DNA of 8,903 bases from assembly GCA_013696785.1 (NCBI GenBank), contig JACCXW010000153.1, positions 1 to 8,903 on the forward strand. The letters run 5' to 3'. The notes under the pieces are model-generated. The model was given only the letters and a program-made list of their open reading frames with translations, was not told the origin of the DNA and did no database searches. The DNA comes from Geodermatophilaceae bacterium (GTDB lineage: Bacteria > Actinomycetota > Actinomycetes > Mycobacteriales > Geodermatophilaceae). The position numbers were made by a program, and so were the translations under genes. Position 1 is the first letter of the stretch. The number at the start of each line of letters is the position of its first letter. This document shows positions 1-6,252 of the stretch, one piece after another.

Positions 1-469
1 CGATGTCCGCGCCGGGCCACCGTTCGCTGTCCCCGGCCTGGCCGTGCCTGATCAGCAGAAAGCGCACCGCTTCTATGGGCACCGCGAGCAGACCGCCGAC
101 GAGGGCCCGGTCGCTGGGGTAGCTCAGGCGCTGCACGGACTCCGCGGGTGTGAGCCACTCCATCCCGTCGGTCTCGTCGTTGGCGACGAACTCACCGGTG
201 GCCCGCATGGCCCAGTACTCCACCGTCTTCGGGCCTTCGGAGGACAGATAGCTCGTGCGCGGGAGCCGGCGGCCGACGACCACCGCAAGGCCCGTCTCCT
301 CCGTCACCTCGCGGACGGCAGCGAGCAGCGGCAGTTCGCCGGGTAGGAGCGTGCCCTTGGGGAATGACCAGTCGTCGTACCGCGGACGGTGCACGACCGC
401 CAGCCGGAGTTCGCCGTCATCGCGGCGCCACGGCACGCCGCCTGCGGCGGCGAGTGGATCGGGCGACAC
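1..469 (-). CDS. mutT1: NUDIX hydrolase with C-terminal histidine-phosphatase domain, MutT1-like (3' end outside window)
   Basis: The first 156 codons are visible, reading away from ppk and off the left edge. A NUDIX domain fills roughly residues 10-130, with a complete Nudix box: G39-x5-E45-x7-R53-E54-V-T-E57-E58-T-G60-L61, where the glutamates bind the catalytic metal. At residues 138-143 the run FLLIRHG begins, which is the RHG catalytic signature of the histidine phosphatase (phosphoglycerate mutase-like) superfamily, with His142 the expected phospho-acceptor. This two-domain order is that of mycobacterial MutT1 (Rv2985), which removes oxidised guanine nucleotides such as 8-oxo-GTP and hydrolyses diadenosine polyphosphates; that activity is known for the family, not shown here. 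The GTG start at 469 is the first start after the ppk stop and lies only 3 nt beyond it, in the same frame. I see no convincing Shine-Dalgarno, so translation is probably coupled to ppk. The family match is secure; the substrate is inferred. Confidence 0.9.
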   Translation of the reverse strand, partial: MSPDPLAAAGGVPWRRDDGELRLAVVHRPRYDDWSFPKGTLLPGELPLLAAVREVTEETGLAVVVGRRLPRTSYLSSEGPKTVEYWAMRATGEFVANDETDGMEWLTPAESVQRLSYPSDRALVGGLLAVPIEAVRFLLIRHGQAGDSERWPGADI

Positions 470-472
470 AGT

Positions 473-2545
473 TCAGTCGGTCCGGTTCTTGTGCGCGATC
501 ATCAGCTCGAGCTGGTAGTCGGTGCTGCCCTTGGTGTGCTCCCAGTTGCCGTCCTGCCGCAGATCCCAGGCGATGGTGTCATCGCGCATCGCTGTCTCGA
601 ACATGTCGCGTAGGTGGTCCGCGCCGGTCGGGTCGCCGACCCGGAGGAGCACCTCGACCCGGCGGTCGAGATTGCGATGCATCAAGTCGGCGCTGCCCAG
701 CCACCACTCGGGGGAACCTCCATTGCGGAAGCACATCGCGCGCGAGTGCTCCAGGAAACGGCCGACGATCGACCGGACCCGGATGTTCTCCGACAGGCCG
801 GTCACTTCCGGACGCAGCGTGCAGATCCCCCGGACCAGCAGCCGGATCGGCACTCCGGCGTTGGACGCGCGGTACAGCGCGTCGATGAGCTCCTCGTCCA
901 CCAACGAGTTGACCTTGATGTCGATGCCGCATTCCTCGCCGGCCACAGCGTGACTGGTTTCCCGCTCGATCCTCTCGAGCAGACCTGTCCTGATGCCGTA
1001 CGGCGCCACCAACAGGCTGCGGTAGGACGTCTGCCGCGAGTATCCGGTCAATGCGTTGAACAAGTCGGTGAGGTCGGCGCCGACACGGGGGTCGGCGGTG
1101 AGCACGCCCAGGTCCTCGTACAGTCGGGCCGTCGTCGGGTTGTAGTTCCCGGTCCCGATGTGGCAGTAGCGGCGCAGTGCCCCGCCTTCCCGGCGTACGA
1201 CGAGGGCTGCCTTGCAGTGTGTCTTCAGACCGACCAGGCCGTAGACGACGTGGCAGCCGGCGCGCTCCAGCATCTTGGCCCAGCTGATGTTGGCCTCTTC
1301 GTCGAACCTCGCCTTCACCTCGACGAGTACGACGACCTGCTTGCCGGCCGTCGCGGCCTCCGCGAGCGCCTCGACGATCGGGGAGTCACCGGAGGTCCGG
1401 TACAGCGTCTGCTTGATCGCCAGCACGTCCGGGTCGACGGCGGCCTGCTCGATGAAGCGCTGCACGCTGGTCGCGAACGAGTCGTACGGGTGGTGGACGA
1501 GCACGTCGCCCTCGCGCAGGGTCGCGAACACGCTCTTCGCGGTCTCACCCTCACTCAGTCGCGGGTGGGTGGCTGGAACGAACGGCGGGTCCTTGAGGGC
1601 CGGAGCGTCGAAGTCGTAGAGCGACCACAGCGCGGACAGGTCGAGCAGACCGGGAACCCGCAGGACGTCGGCGTAGCTCATGTCCATCTCGCGGATCAGC
1701 AGGTCCAGCATGTGCTGGTCCATCGTCTCGCCGATCTCGAGCCTGACAGCCGGGCCGAAGCGACGGCGTGCGAGTTCGCGCTCGAGGGCCTGCAACAGGT
1801 CCTCGTCCCGGTCCTCCTCGACTTCGACGTCGGCGTTGCGGGTGACCCGGAACAGGTGGTGTTCACCGACGTCCATGCCCGGGAACAGCGATGACAGGTG
1901 GGCGGCAATGAGTTCTTCCAGCGGAAGTACCGTCTGTCCGTCAGCGACTGGAACGAACCGAGGCACGTTGTTCGGCACCTTGACCCGGGCGAAGCGCTCG
2001 GCCCCGAGAGCCGGGTCGCGCACGATGACGGCGATGTTCAGGGACAGCCCACTGATGTAGGGGAACGGGTGCGCGGGGTCGACCGCGAGCGGCGTAAGCA
2101 CCGGGAAGATCCGCTCCCGGAAGTACTCCCGCAGCTGCGCGGTGTCGTCCTCGGACAACTCCGCCCAGTGCAGGATCCGGATGCCTTGCTTTTCGAGCTC
2201 GGGCTGTACGACGTCGGCGAACAGCCGCGCGTGCCGCTCGACCAGGTCCCGGGTGCGCTCGGCGATCAGCTCCAGCTGCGCCCGTGGAGACAGACCGTCC
2301 GCGGAGCGGACCGAGATACCGGTGCTCTGCCGCCGCTTGAGGCCGGCGACGCGCACCATGTAGAACTCGTCCAGATTGCTTGCGAAGATCGCCAGGATCT
2401 TTGCTCGCTCGAGTAGCGGCGCGTGCGAGTTCTCGGCCAGACCCAGCACCCTGGCGCTGTAGTCCAGCCAGGACAGCTCACGGTTGAGGAACCTGTCGGC
2501 ACCGAGGACGTGCTCCTCGGGCGGGGGGATGGCTGTGCTGACCAT
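473..2545 (-). CDS. ppk: Polyphosphate kinase 1 (RNA-independent polyphosphate synthase)
   Basis: A protein of 690 residues, normal for PPK1, which reversibly transfers the gamma phosphate of ATP onto inorganic polyphosphate. The N-terminal domain opens with the family block FLNRELSWLDY (19-29) and the ATP-contacting SNLDEF segment (Asn57, equivalent to E. coli Asn45). FPVLTPLAVDPAHPFP follows in the middle. The phospholipase D-like catalytic half carries GLKTHCK with His443 and, 19 residues on, RYCHIGTGNYN with His462; these match in spacing and context E. coli His435 (the phosphorylated histidine) and His454. The ATG at 2545 gives MVSTAIPPPEEHVLGADRFLNRELSW, the usual distance to the first conserved block. 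The frame stays open upstream to 2839, but that stretch looks unlike PPK and overlaps another plausible gene. The Shine-Dalgarno is weak (AGGG about 12 nt upstream). It lies between the cold-shock-like gene (14 nt gap) and mutT1 (3 nt gap), as in one operon. Confidence 0.97.
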   Translation of the reverse strand: MVSTAIPPPEEHVLGADRFLNRELSWLDYSARVLGLAENSHAPLLERAKILAIFASNLDEFYMVRVAGLKRRQSTGISVRSADGLSPRAQLELIAERTRDLVERHARLFADVVQPELEKQGIRILHWAELSEDDTAQLREYFRERIFPVLTPLAVDPAHPFPYISGLSLNIAVIVRDPALGAERFARVKVPNNVPRFVPVADGQTVLPLEELIAAHLSSLFPGMDVGEHHLFRVTRNADVEVEEDRDEDLLQALERELARRRFGPAVRLEIGETMDQHMLDLLIREMDMSYADVLRVPGLLDLSALWSLYDFDAPALKDPPFVPATHPRLSEGETAKSVFATLREGDVLVHHPYDSFATSVQRFIEQAAVDPDVLAIKQTLYRTSGDSPIVEALAEAATAGKQVVVLVEVKARFDEEANISWAKMLERAGCHVVYGLVGLKTHCKAALVVRREGGALRRYCHIGTGNYNPTTARLYEDLGVLTADPRVGADLTDLFNALTGYSRQTSYRSLLVAPYGIRTGLLERIERETSHAVAGEECGIDIKVNSLVDEELIDALYRASNAGVPIRLLVRGICTLRPEVTGLSENIRVRSIVGRFLEHSRAMCFRNGGSPEWWLGSADLMHRNLDRRVEVLLRVGDPTGADHLRDMFETAMRDDTIAWDLRQDGNWEHTKGSTDYQLELMIAHKNRTD

Positions 2546-2559
2546 GACGCGATGATGCC

Positions 2560-2775
2560 CTAGCCAGGTGAACGAAGCGTGAGGATGGTGATCATCTCCA
2601 CCCGGTCCGCACCCGTCTCCATTCGCACCCGCTGCCCCGGACGGAGCAGCCGCAGACCGCCGGCCGCGAAGGCTGCACCGTCGAAGTCCACCGGGCTGCC
2701 GTCGTCCAGCAGCACCGATCCGGACTGCGTGTACGGGTCGAAGGCACGAACGGTGCCCTGCAGTTCGGAGCCCAT
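2560..2775 (-). CDS. Small cold-shock-domain-like (OB-fold) protein, atypical
   Basis: A 71-residue protein ending 14 nt before the ppk start. The pattern resembles a cold-shock domain: GTVRAFDPYTQSGSVLLDDG (7-26) looks like strands 1-2 of the fold, followed by SPVDFDGAAF and a late block LRPGQRVRMETG (44-55) that matches the 'L..GQ.V.F....G' end of CspA-type domains. Length fits a single CSD (about 65-70 residues). The aromatic RNP1 signature KGFGFI is absent, with QSGSVL in its place, and RNP2-like VFVH is not recognisable, so the usual single-stranded nucleic acid binding surface may be missing. The ATG at 2775 has a TAGTCT hexamer ending 6 nt upstream and no Shine-Dalgarno, which fits a leaderless mRNA. 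A competing reading is the 5' extension of the ppk frame over the same DNA; I favour this ORF because it has a recognisable fold-like pattern. Function unknown; family assignment is by eye. Confidence 0.65.
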   Translation of the reverse strand: MGSELQGTVRAFDPYTQSGSVLLDDGSPVDFDGAAFAAGGLRLLRPGQRVRMETGADRVEMITILTLRSPG

Positions 2776-2781
2776 CGGCCC

Positions 2782-2787
2782 AGACTA
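2782..2787 (-). promoter_or_regulatory. Putative -10 element (TAGTCT) for a leaderless transcript of the cold-shock-like gene, ppk and mutT1
   Basis: On the minus strand TAGTCT fits the actinobacterial -10 pattern TANNNT. Six bases separate it from the ATG at 2775, so the expected transcription start falls on or next to the A of the start codon, the arrangement known for leaderless mRNAs in actinobacteria. No clear -35 hexamer is present at 16-18 bases upstream. This is a pattern match only. Confidence 0.4.
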
Positions 2788-2813
2788 GGGCCGCTCCCGA
2801 CGTCGAGCGTTCA

Positions 2814-2864
2814 TGATCGTGAGTGTGGATTCGGGCCAAATCCCTGACTCCACACTCATGATCA
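2814..2864. terminator. Long imperfect hairpin between two minus-strand operons (terminator-like or dispersed palindromic repeat)
   Basis: Bases 2814-2835 pair with 2843-2864 around a 7-base loop (2836-2842). There are 22 positions, with one mismatch (2830/2848) and two G-T wobbles (2819/2859 and 2833/2845). The stem contains TGATC and GAGTGTGGA blocks. It begins 26 nt past the stop of the DUF6226-like gene and lies upstream of the cold-shock-like gene, so on the minus strand it is placed to end the fbiD transcript. No run of T follows. The stem is less GC-rich than its surroundings, unlike an ordinary terminator of this genome, so it may instead be a copy of an intergenic palindromic repeat. 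Confidence 0.65.
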
Positions 2865-2890
2865 AGGAATGGGTCTGCGCACTTCGGATG

Positions 2891-3415
2891 TCACCCCCGA
2901 GCGGGCCAGGCACTGTAGGCCAACTCGCCCTCAGGCATCGCGGCCTGCAGCTCGGCCAGTCGACTGCCGTCCACGCGCCTCCGGCCGGTGGCCATCTCCC
3001 CGCGTTCGTCCAGATACCAGGACTCGTGCCACCATCCTGCTGCCAGGACGAGACGCTCGCCAAAGCTGCCGGCCACCAGCGCGTCGAGTTGTACACGGAG
3101 CCGCCCCGTGCATTCCTCAACGGTCTCGGCGCACCCGTCGCATCCACAGACCGGTTCATGCATCCAGCCGCCGCTGCCCATACGGACGATCAATCCCGGA
3201 AACGCGTCGAAAACGATCGCCAGCCGACCCGCCGAAGCGTCAGCGGGGATCAACCGCACCCCGACTGCCGGTCCGACACCGTGCTGATCTGGCTCGTTGA
3301 AGGTCTCCCGGGTCACGTTGAATCGGCGCTCCAACTCGGCCAGCAACTCGGGTGCGGCCGCGTGCAGAGGCGCGTAGCGCCCTGGATCGGTCACCCGGCC
3401 GTAGGCCTCGTCCAC
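2891..3415 (-). CDS. Conserved hypothetical protein, DUF6226-like, with CxCxxC cluster
   Basis: A 174-residue soluble protein with no signal peptide or membrane segment. It opens with MDEAYGRVTDPGRYAPLHAAA, which I associate from memory with the actinobacterial DUF6226 family; no function is known to me. A central stretch LAIVFDAFPGLIVRMGSGGW (65-84) leads into a cysteine cluster: C90-G-C92-D-G-C95 plus C102, which could bind a metal ion. The C-terminal half has the tryptophan-rich WWHESWYLDERGE (128-140). The start is GTG at 3415, directly giving the conserved-looking N-terminus; no clear Shine-Dalgarno precedes it. It follows the fbiD stop by 15 nt, so it is very likely cotranscribed with it, although a role in F420 metabolism would be guesswork. 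The reading frame is secure and the family name is a recollection. Confidence 0.75.
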   Translation of the reverse strand: MDEAYGRVTDPGRYAPLHAAAPELLAELERRFNVTRETFNEPDQHGVGPAVGVRLIPADASAGRLAIVFDAFPGLIVRMGSGGWMHEPVCGCDGCAETVEECTGRLRVQLDALVAGSFGERLVLAAGWWHESWYLDERGEMATGRRRVDGSRLAELQAAMPEGELAYSAWPARG

Positions 3416-3430
3416 ACGGTGTTTCTGCGC

Positions 3431-4060
3431 TTATTGCGTGCTGCGACACAGCAGCGAGGTCGTCGCCAGCACGATGTCCGTGGCGCTGCCGAGGCCGAGG
3501 GCGTGCGCGGCCAGCAGATCCTCGATCGTGTCGACGTCGCGACGAAGCCCCGGCCAGTCGCCGTCCAACGGGACCGCCCCGGCCTGGGCGTGCTCGGCGG
3601 CCGAGCCGGCGCCGTAGCGGGGATCCAGGACGCCCTCGCGTGCCGTCAGCAGCGTCGTACCGGTGCCGGATGCGTCTGGGACGAAGGACCGGTGATGCCT
3701 GGTCGCGGCTATCAGTGCCGCTTGCAGCTGGCCAGGCCTCAGCGCCGGGAGGTCGCTCGGCAAGGCCGCAACCCCATGCGGGCCGGCGATCCCGAGGGCG
3801 TACGACCCGCCGCTGCGGACCGCCTCGTTCAAGCCACCCGGTCGTACGTCGGGGCGCACCATTGCTCCCAGCGCGCTGACTGCTGCCCGCACCGCCTCGT
3901 CGTCGGTCACGACGATCACTCGGCCCACGCCACAAGTCGCGAGCGCCGACGCCACGGTGTCCTGCACGAACGCCAGCGCCAGCCCCGATTGGACCGGTCC
4001 GCCGAGTCGGGACTTGGCGACCGCGAGCCCCTTGACGGGTATCACGAGCGACCAGGCCAT
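3431..4060 (-). CDS. fbiD: Phosphoenolpyruvate/2-phospho-L-lactate guanylyltransferase (CofC/FbiD), coenzyme F420 biosynthesis
   Basis: A 209-residue nucleotidyltransferase of the CofC/FbiD family. In actinobacteria this enzyme uses GTP and phosphoenolpyruvate to make enolpyruvyl-diphospho-guanosine, which FbiA then joins to the deazaflavin FO on the way to F420. Visible motifs are the N-terminal VIPVKGLAVAKSRLGG (6-21), where GTP and phosphate are bound; VTDDEAV (51-57); GLNEAV (76-81); the metal-binding ALPSDLPAL (99-107); PDASGTGTTLL (128-138); and LRRDVDTIEDL (172-182). All are in family order and the length is typical. The ATG at 4060 is preceded by AGGA at an 8-base spacing, a good ribosome binding site. 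The gene next to ppk, on the same strand and divergent from gpsA, matches the order of Rv2983-Rv2984 in Mycobacterium tuberculosis. The choice of phosphoenolpyruvate over phospholactate is inferred from the lineage. Confidence 0.93.
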   Translation of the reverse strand: MAWSLVIPVKGLAVAKSRLGGPVQSGLALAFVQDTVASALATCGVGRVIVVTDDEAVRAAVSALGAMVRPDVRPGGLNEAVRSGGSYALGIAGPHGVAALPSDLPALRPGQLQAALIAATRHHRSFVPDASGTGTTLLTAREGVLDPRYGAGSAAEHAQAGAVPLDGDWPGLRRDVDTIEDLLAAHALGLGSATDIVLATTSLLCRSTQ

Positions 4061-4090
4061 GACCGGAATCCTGCCAGCGCGGCGACGCGG

Positions 4091-4123
4091 CTGCGGGCCG
4101 GGGCAAGACGCCCCGGCCCGCAG
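4091..4123 (-). terminator. Perfect 14-bp GC-rich hairpin, terminator of the 702-residue gene
   Basis: CTGCGGGCCGGGGC at 4091-4104 is exactly complementary to 4110-4123, with a 5-base loop (4105-4109). It starts 12 nt after the stop of the long minus-strand gene and precedes fbiD. No T-run follows, which is common for actinobacterial hairpin terminators. It could also act as an attenuator ahead of fbiD, because only about 30 bases separate it from the fbiD start. Confidence 0.8.
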
Positions 4124-4135
4124 TCCTCGTCCAGG

Positions 4136-6244
4136 TCACTCCAGACAGATGCCGCGGTCCACCGTTGTCTGGTTGCCGAACGTCACGCTGTTCACGATGG
4201 CTCGGTCGGTGATGGTCAATCGGACCACGTACCCGCACGGCGCGATCAGGGGATCGCTGAAGTCCAGCGTGAACGGTGTGCCGAAGAACGGCGTCTGCGT
4301 GCCCGCACTGATCCCGACCGACAGTGGGATCGGCGGGATCGGACCGCCAGGACCACCCAGGACGGCGAAGGACCAGCTGTGGAAATGCCCGTCGCGCGCG
4401 ACGAAGGTTCCGTTGAGCGGCCCGTGCGGGACCCGGCAGGCCCCACCCGTGTTGAGCTCCAGGTCTCCGGCATTCGTCGTGTCGCTCAGCAACGCGACGT
4501 TCTTCACCGTGTTGTCCATCCGCGTCCGAGCGGTGTCCACCACGTTGCCGGCGAGATCGAACTCCAGCGTGTAGTCCCACCGGTCGTCACCGCCGGGTGA
4601 GATGACGCCGAGCAGGCCGAGGGAGTTCGTCAGGAACGTCGGCCACGACACCCAGCCCGTGATCGGATCCGGTGTCACCGTCGCCGGGAAGCCACCGGAG
4701 GTCGTGACCGCGAACGGCGTGGTCAGCAACTGGCTGCCGCCGCTGTCCACGTTGGTGGCCCGGATGCGGTACTGGTGCCCGGCCAGCGCCGGATCGTTCG
4801 GCCCGTACAGCTCGACCTCGCCGGCGAAGGGGCAGTCGTCCGGAAGCGGCGTCGGCGACGTGCCCAGCACGGCGCCGGGCGAGGTCAGGCCGCTGACCAG
4901 ATCGATCTTCTGGGACGAGACGCCGCCGACGATCGTGAAGCGGGCCGTCCCGTCGTACCGCGGGCCGGGCTCGATCTGGACGTGGCGGTCGATCCGGTTT
5001 CCCCACACGGGGACGTCGTCGGGGTCGGTGGTCGACGGCGGGCTGTTCCACGAGAGCACGGCCCGGACCCGTCGCAGCACCGGCTCGTCGCAGTGCCGGC
5101 GGAGCGCGCCGAGGTCGACCGGGAGGATGGCCGCGTAACAGAGGCCGTCCTTGAGCTCGTCGTAATCGTGCACCGTGGTTGCGACCGTGCCGAGGTACTC
5201 GTACCTGCAGTCGTTGCCCCAGTCCGCCCAGAAGGCGACGTACTCGGGGCTGCCGGCGCTACACGGCGGACCGGAGTAGCCGCTGGCACGCTTGAGCTGG
5301 AACGTCGCCACGAGTGACTGCAGGCCGGCGTCGAGGCCCAGGCAGGTCAGTTCCTCGTAGGTGATGTCACCGGTGGTGTCCTCGACCAGCTTGAGCACGT
5401 CGCCGAGGTCGATGCCGGCGGCCTGCGCCGAGAGCGTGGACGCGGACAGCTCGAGCAGGCCACCGGCCGGGCTGGCCGAGACTGACATCAGGGTCGGGAA
5501 CGCGAAGCGGTGCGCCGGGACCTTGTCCGCCTTGTAGCGGCGGGCCAGCAGCTCCATGCTCATCGGCAGCAGCGGTCCGGGGTCCGGCTGCGGATGCGGC
5601 GGCTCGTGCAGCACCAGCGGCGGGATGAGTTCGAGGACGTCCTTGGGCAGCTTGTCGACGATGTCGGGGAAGACGAAGCGCCGCGGAGAAATCTGGGCAC
5701 GGCATTCGTGCACGTTGCCCCAGGGCGGCGGCCAGTCCGGCTGGTTCGCCGGCGGCTGCAGGTTCCACGACAGGATCGCGCGGACGAGCGGCAGCACCGG
5801 GCGGCCGCACCAGTCGCGCCGCGGAGTGTGGGGCACGCCGCAGACGTAGCTGAGCGGGTGCGTCGACTCGTCGTGGCAGTCCACTCCGAGCGGAAGGTCG
5901 TGCACGTTGATCGCCGAGACGCCGGCGTCCTCCCAGCCGGCGCCGTAGTCGATGTAGAAGCGCACGTGCTCGAAGGAACCGGGGGTGCAAGGCCCGCCCG
6001 AGTAGCCAAAGGAGCGCTTGACGGTGACCGTGGCCTCGATGCGGTCCCGGGAGGGGCTGTACGAGACGCAGGTCAGTTCCTCGTAGCCGACATCACCGCT
6101 CTTGGCGTCGATGACCTCGAAGCCCTGGTCCGGGAAGGAGCCGAAGTAGTTCGGGTTCGTCGCCAGAAGCTGGCGGAAGCTGTGTCGTGCGGGTTCGAGC
6201 CGGTCGTACTGGATCGTGTCCGGGTGTTCACCAGCGTGTGTCAT
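4136..6244 (-). CDS. Uncharacterised 702-residue protein with two tandem cysteine-containing modules and a distinct C-terminal domain
   Basis: Not a named family that I know; I recall similar unannotated proteins in bacterial genomes. Two homologous modules lie at about residues 28-189 and 240-428. Each has YEELTC (54-59; 296-301), a KR..GYSG.PC..GS.E.V.F block (76-96; 318-338), VHD (114-116; 358-360), a C..PVL..VRA.LSWN block (146-161; 385-400), and WGN followed by a Q-I block (175-185; 414-424). Residues 54-101 and 296-343 share 23 of 48 positions in my hand alignment. A proline-rich linker (about 205-228) joins them. From about 471 comes a different, beta-rich-looking domain: CPFAGEVELYG, then DDRWDYTLEFDLAGNVVDT, ending PCGYVVRLTITDRAIVNS (669-686) and the terminal RGICLE. 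There are fifteen cysteines, but the N-terminus (MTHAGEHPDTIQYDRLEPAR) is no signal peptide and no membrane segment is seen. The ATG at 6244 is chosen because GAAAGGA lies 9 bases upstream; the frame upstream of it is antisense to plsC. It has its own downstream hairpin and looks monocistronic. Function unknown; a structural, surface or binding role is possible. Confidence 0.88.
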   Translation of the reverse strand: MTHAGEHPDTIQYDRLEPARHSFRQLLATNPNYFGSFPDQGFEVIDAKSGDVGYEELTCVSYSPSRDRIEATVTVKRSFGYSGGPCTPGSFEHVRFYIDYGAGWEDAGVSAINVHDLPLGVDCHDESTHPLSYVCGVPHTPRRDWCGRPVLPLVRAILSWNLQPPANQPDWPPPWGNVHECRAQISPRRFVFPDIVDKLPKDVLELIPPLVLHEPPHPQPDPGPLLPMSMELLARRYKADKVPAHRFAFPTLMSVSASPAGGLLELSASTLSAQAAGIDLGDVLKLVEDTTGDITYEELTCLGLDAGLQSLVATFQLKRASGYSGPPCSAGSPEYVAFWADWGNDCRYEYLGTVATTVHDYDELKDGLCYAAILPVDLGALRRHCDEPVLRRVRAVLSWNSPPSTTDPDDVPVWGNRIDRHVQIEPGPRYDGTARFTIVGGVSSQKIDLVSGLTSPGAVLGTSPTPLPDDCPFAGEVELYGPNDPALAGHQYRIRATNVDSGGSQLLTTPFAVTTSGGFPATVTPDPITGWVSWPTFLTNSLGLLGVISPGGDDRWDYTLEFDLAGNVVDTARTRMDNTVKNVALLSDTTNAGDLELNTGGACRVPHGPLNGTFVARDGHFHSWSFAVLGGPGGPIPPIPLSVGISAGTQTPFFGTPFTLDFSDPLIAPCGYVVRLTITDRAIVNSVTFGNQTTVDRGICLE
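4961..6163 (-). repeat. Protein-level tandem duplication: two diverged modules inside the 702-residue gene
   Basis: Copy one is encoded at about 6163-5678 and copy two at about 5527-4961, separated by roughly 150 bases coding for a proline-rich linker. The copies keep the same order of blocks: YEELTC, GYSG-x-PC, VHD, C-x-x-PVL, LSWN and WGN. They differ in the variable loops, for example an extra segment with VDCHDE in copy one. Similarity is at the protein level; the DNA copies are too diverged to recombine readily. Confidence 0.85.
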
Positions 6245-6252
6245 GTGCGGCA

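Noticed and set aside
614..1894. Long plus-strand open frame (426 codons) opposite ppk
   Set aside because: It is antisense to a well-supported gene; long open frames on the opposite strand are expected at high GC, and its translation shows no recognisable domain.
2546..2839. In-frame 98-codon extension upstream of the ppk ATG
   Set aside because: It is arginine- and glycine-rich, resembles nothing in PPK1, and overlaps the cold-shock-like gene; the ATG at 2545 already gives a normal PPK1 N-terminus.
3240..4580. 446-codon minus-strand frame overlapping fbiD and the end of the orphan gene
   Set aside because: It is out of frame with both supported genes, and its arginine-rich translation has no conserved motif.
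2813..4600. Long plus-strand open frame (595 codons) across the hairpin, fbiD and the orphan gene
   Set aside because: It crosses three minus-strand features with clear protein evidence and encodes an Arg/Pro/Gly-rich sequence typical of high-GC shadow frames.
4961..6163. The duplicated modules as a DNA-level mobile or recombinational repeat
   Set aside because: Similarity is only at protein level, with no conserved DNA borders, target duplications or terminal inverted repeats.
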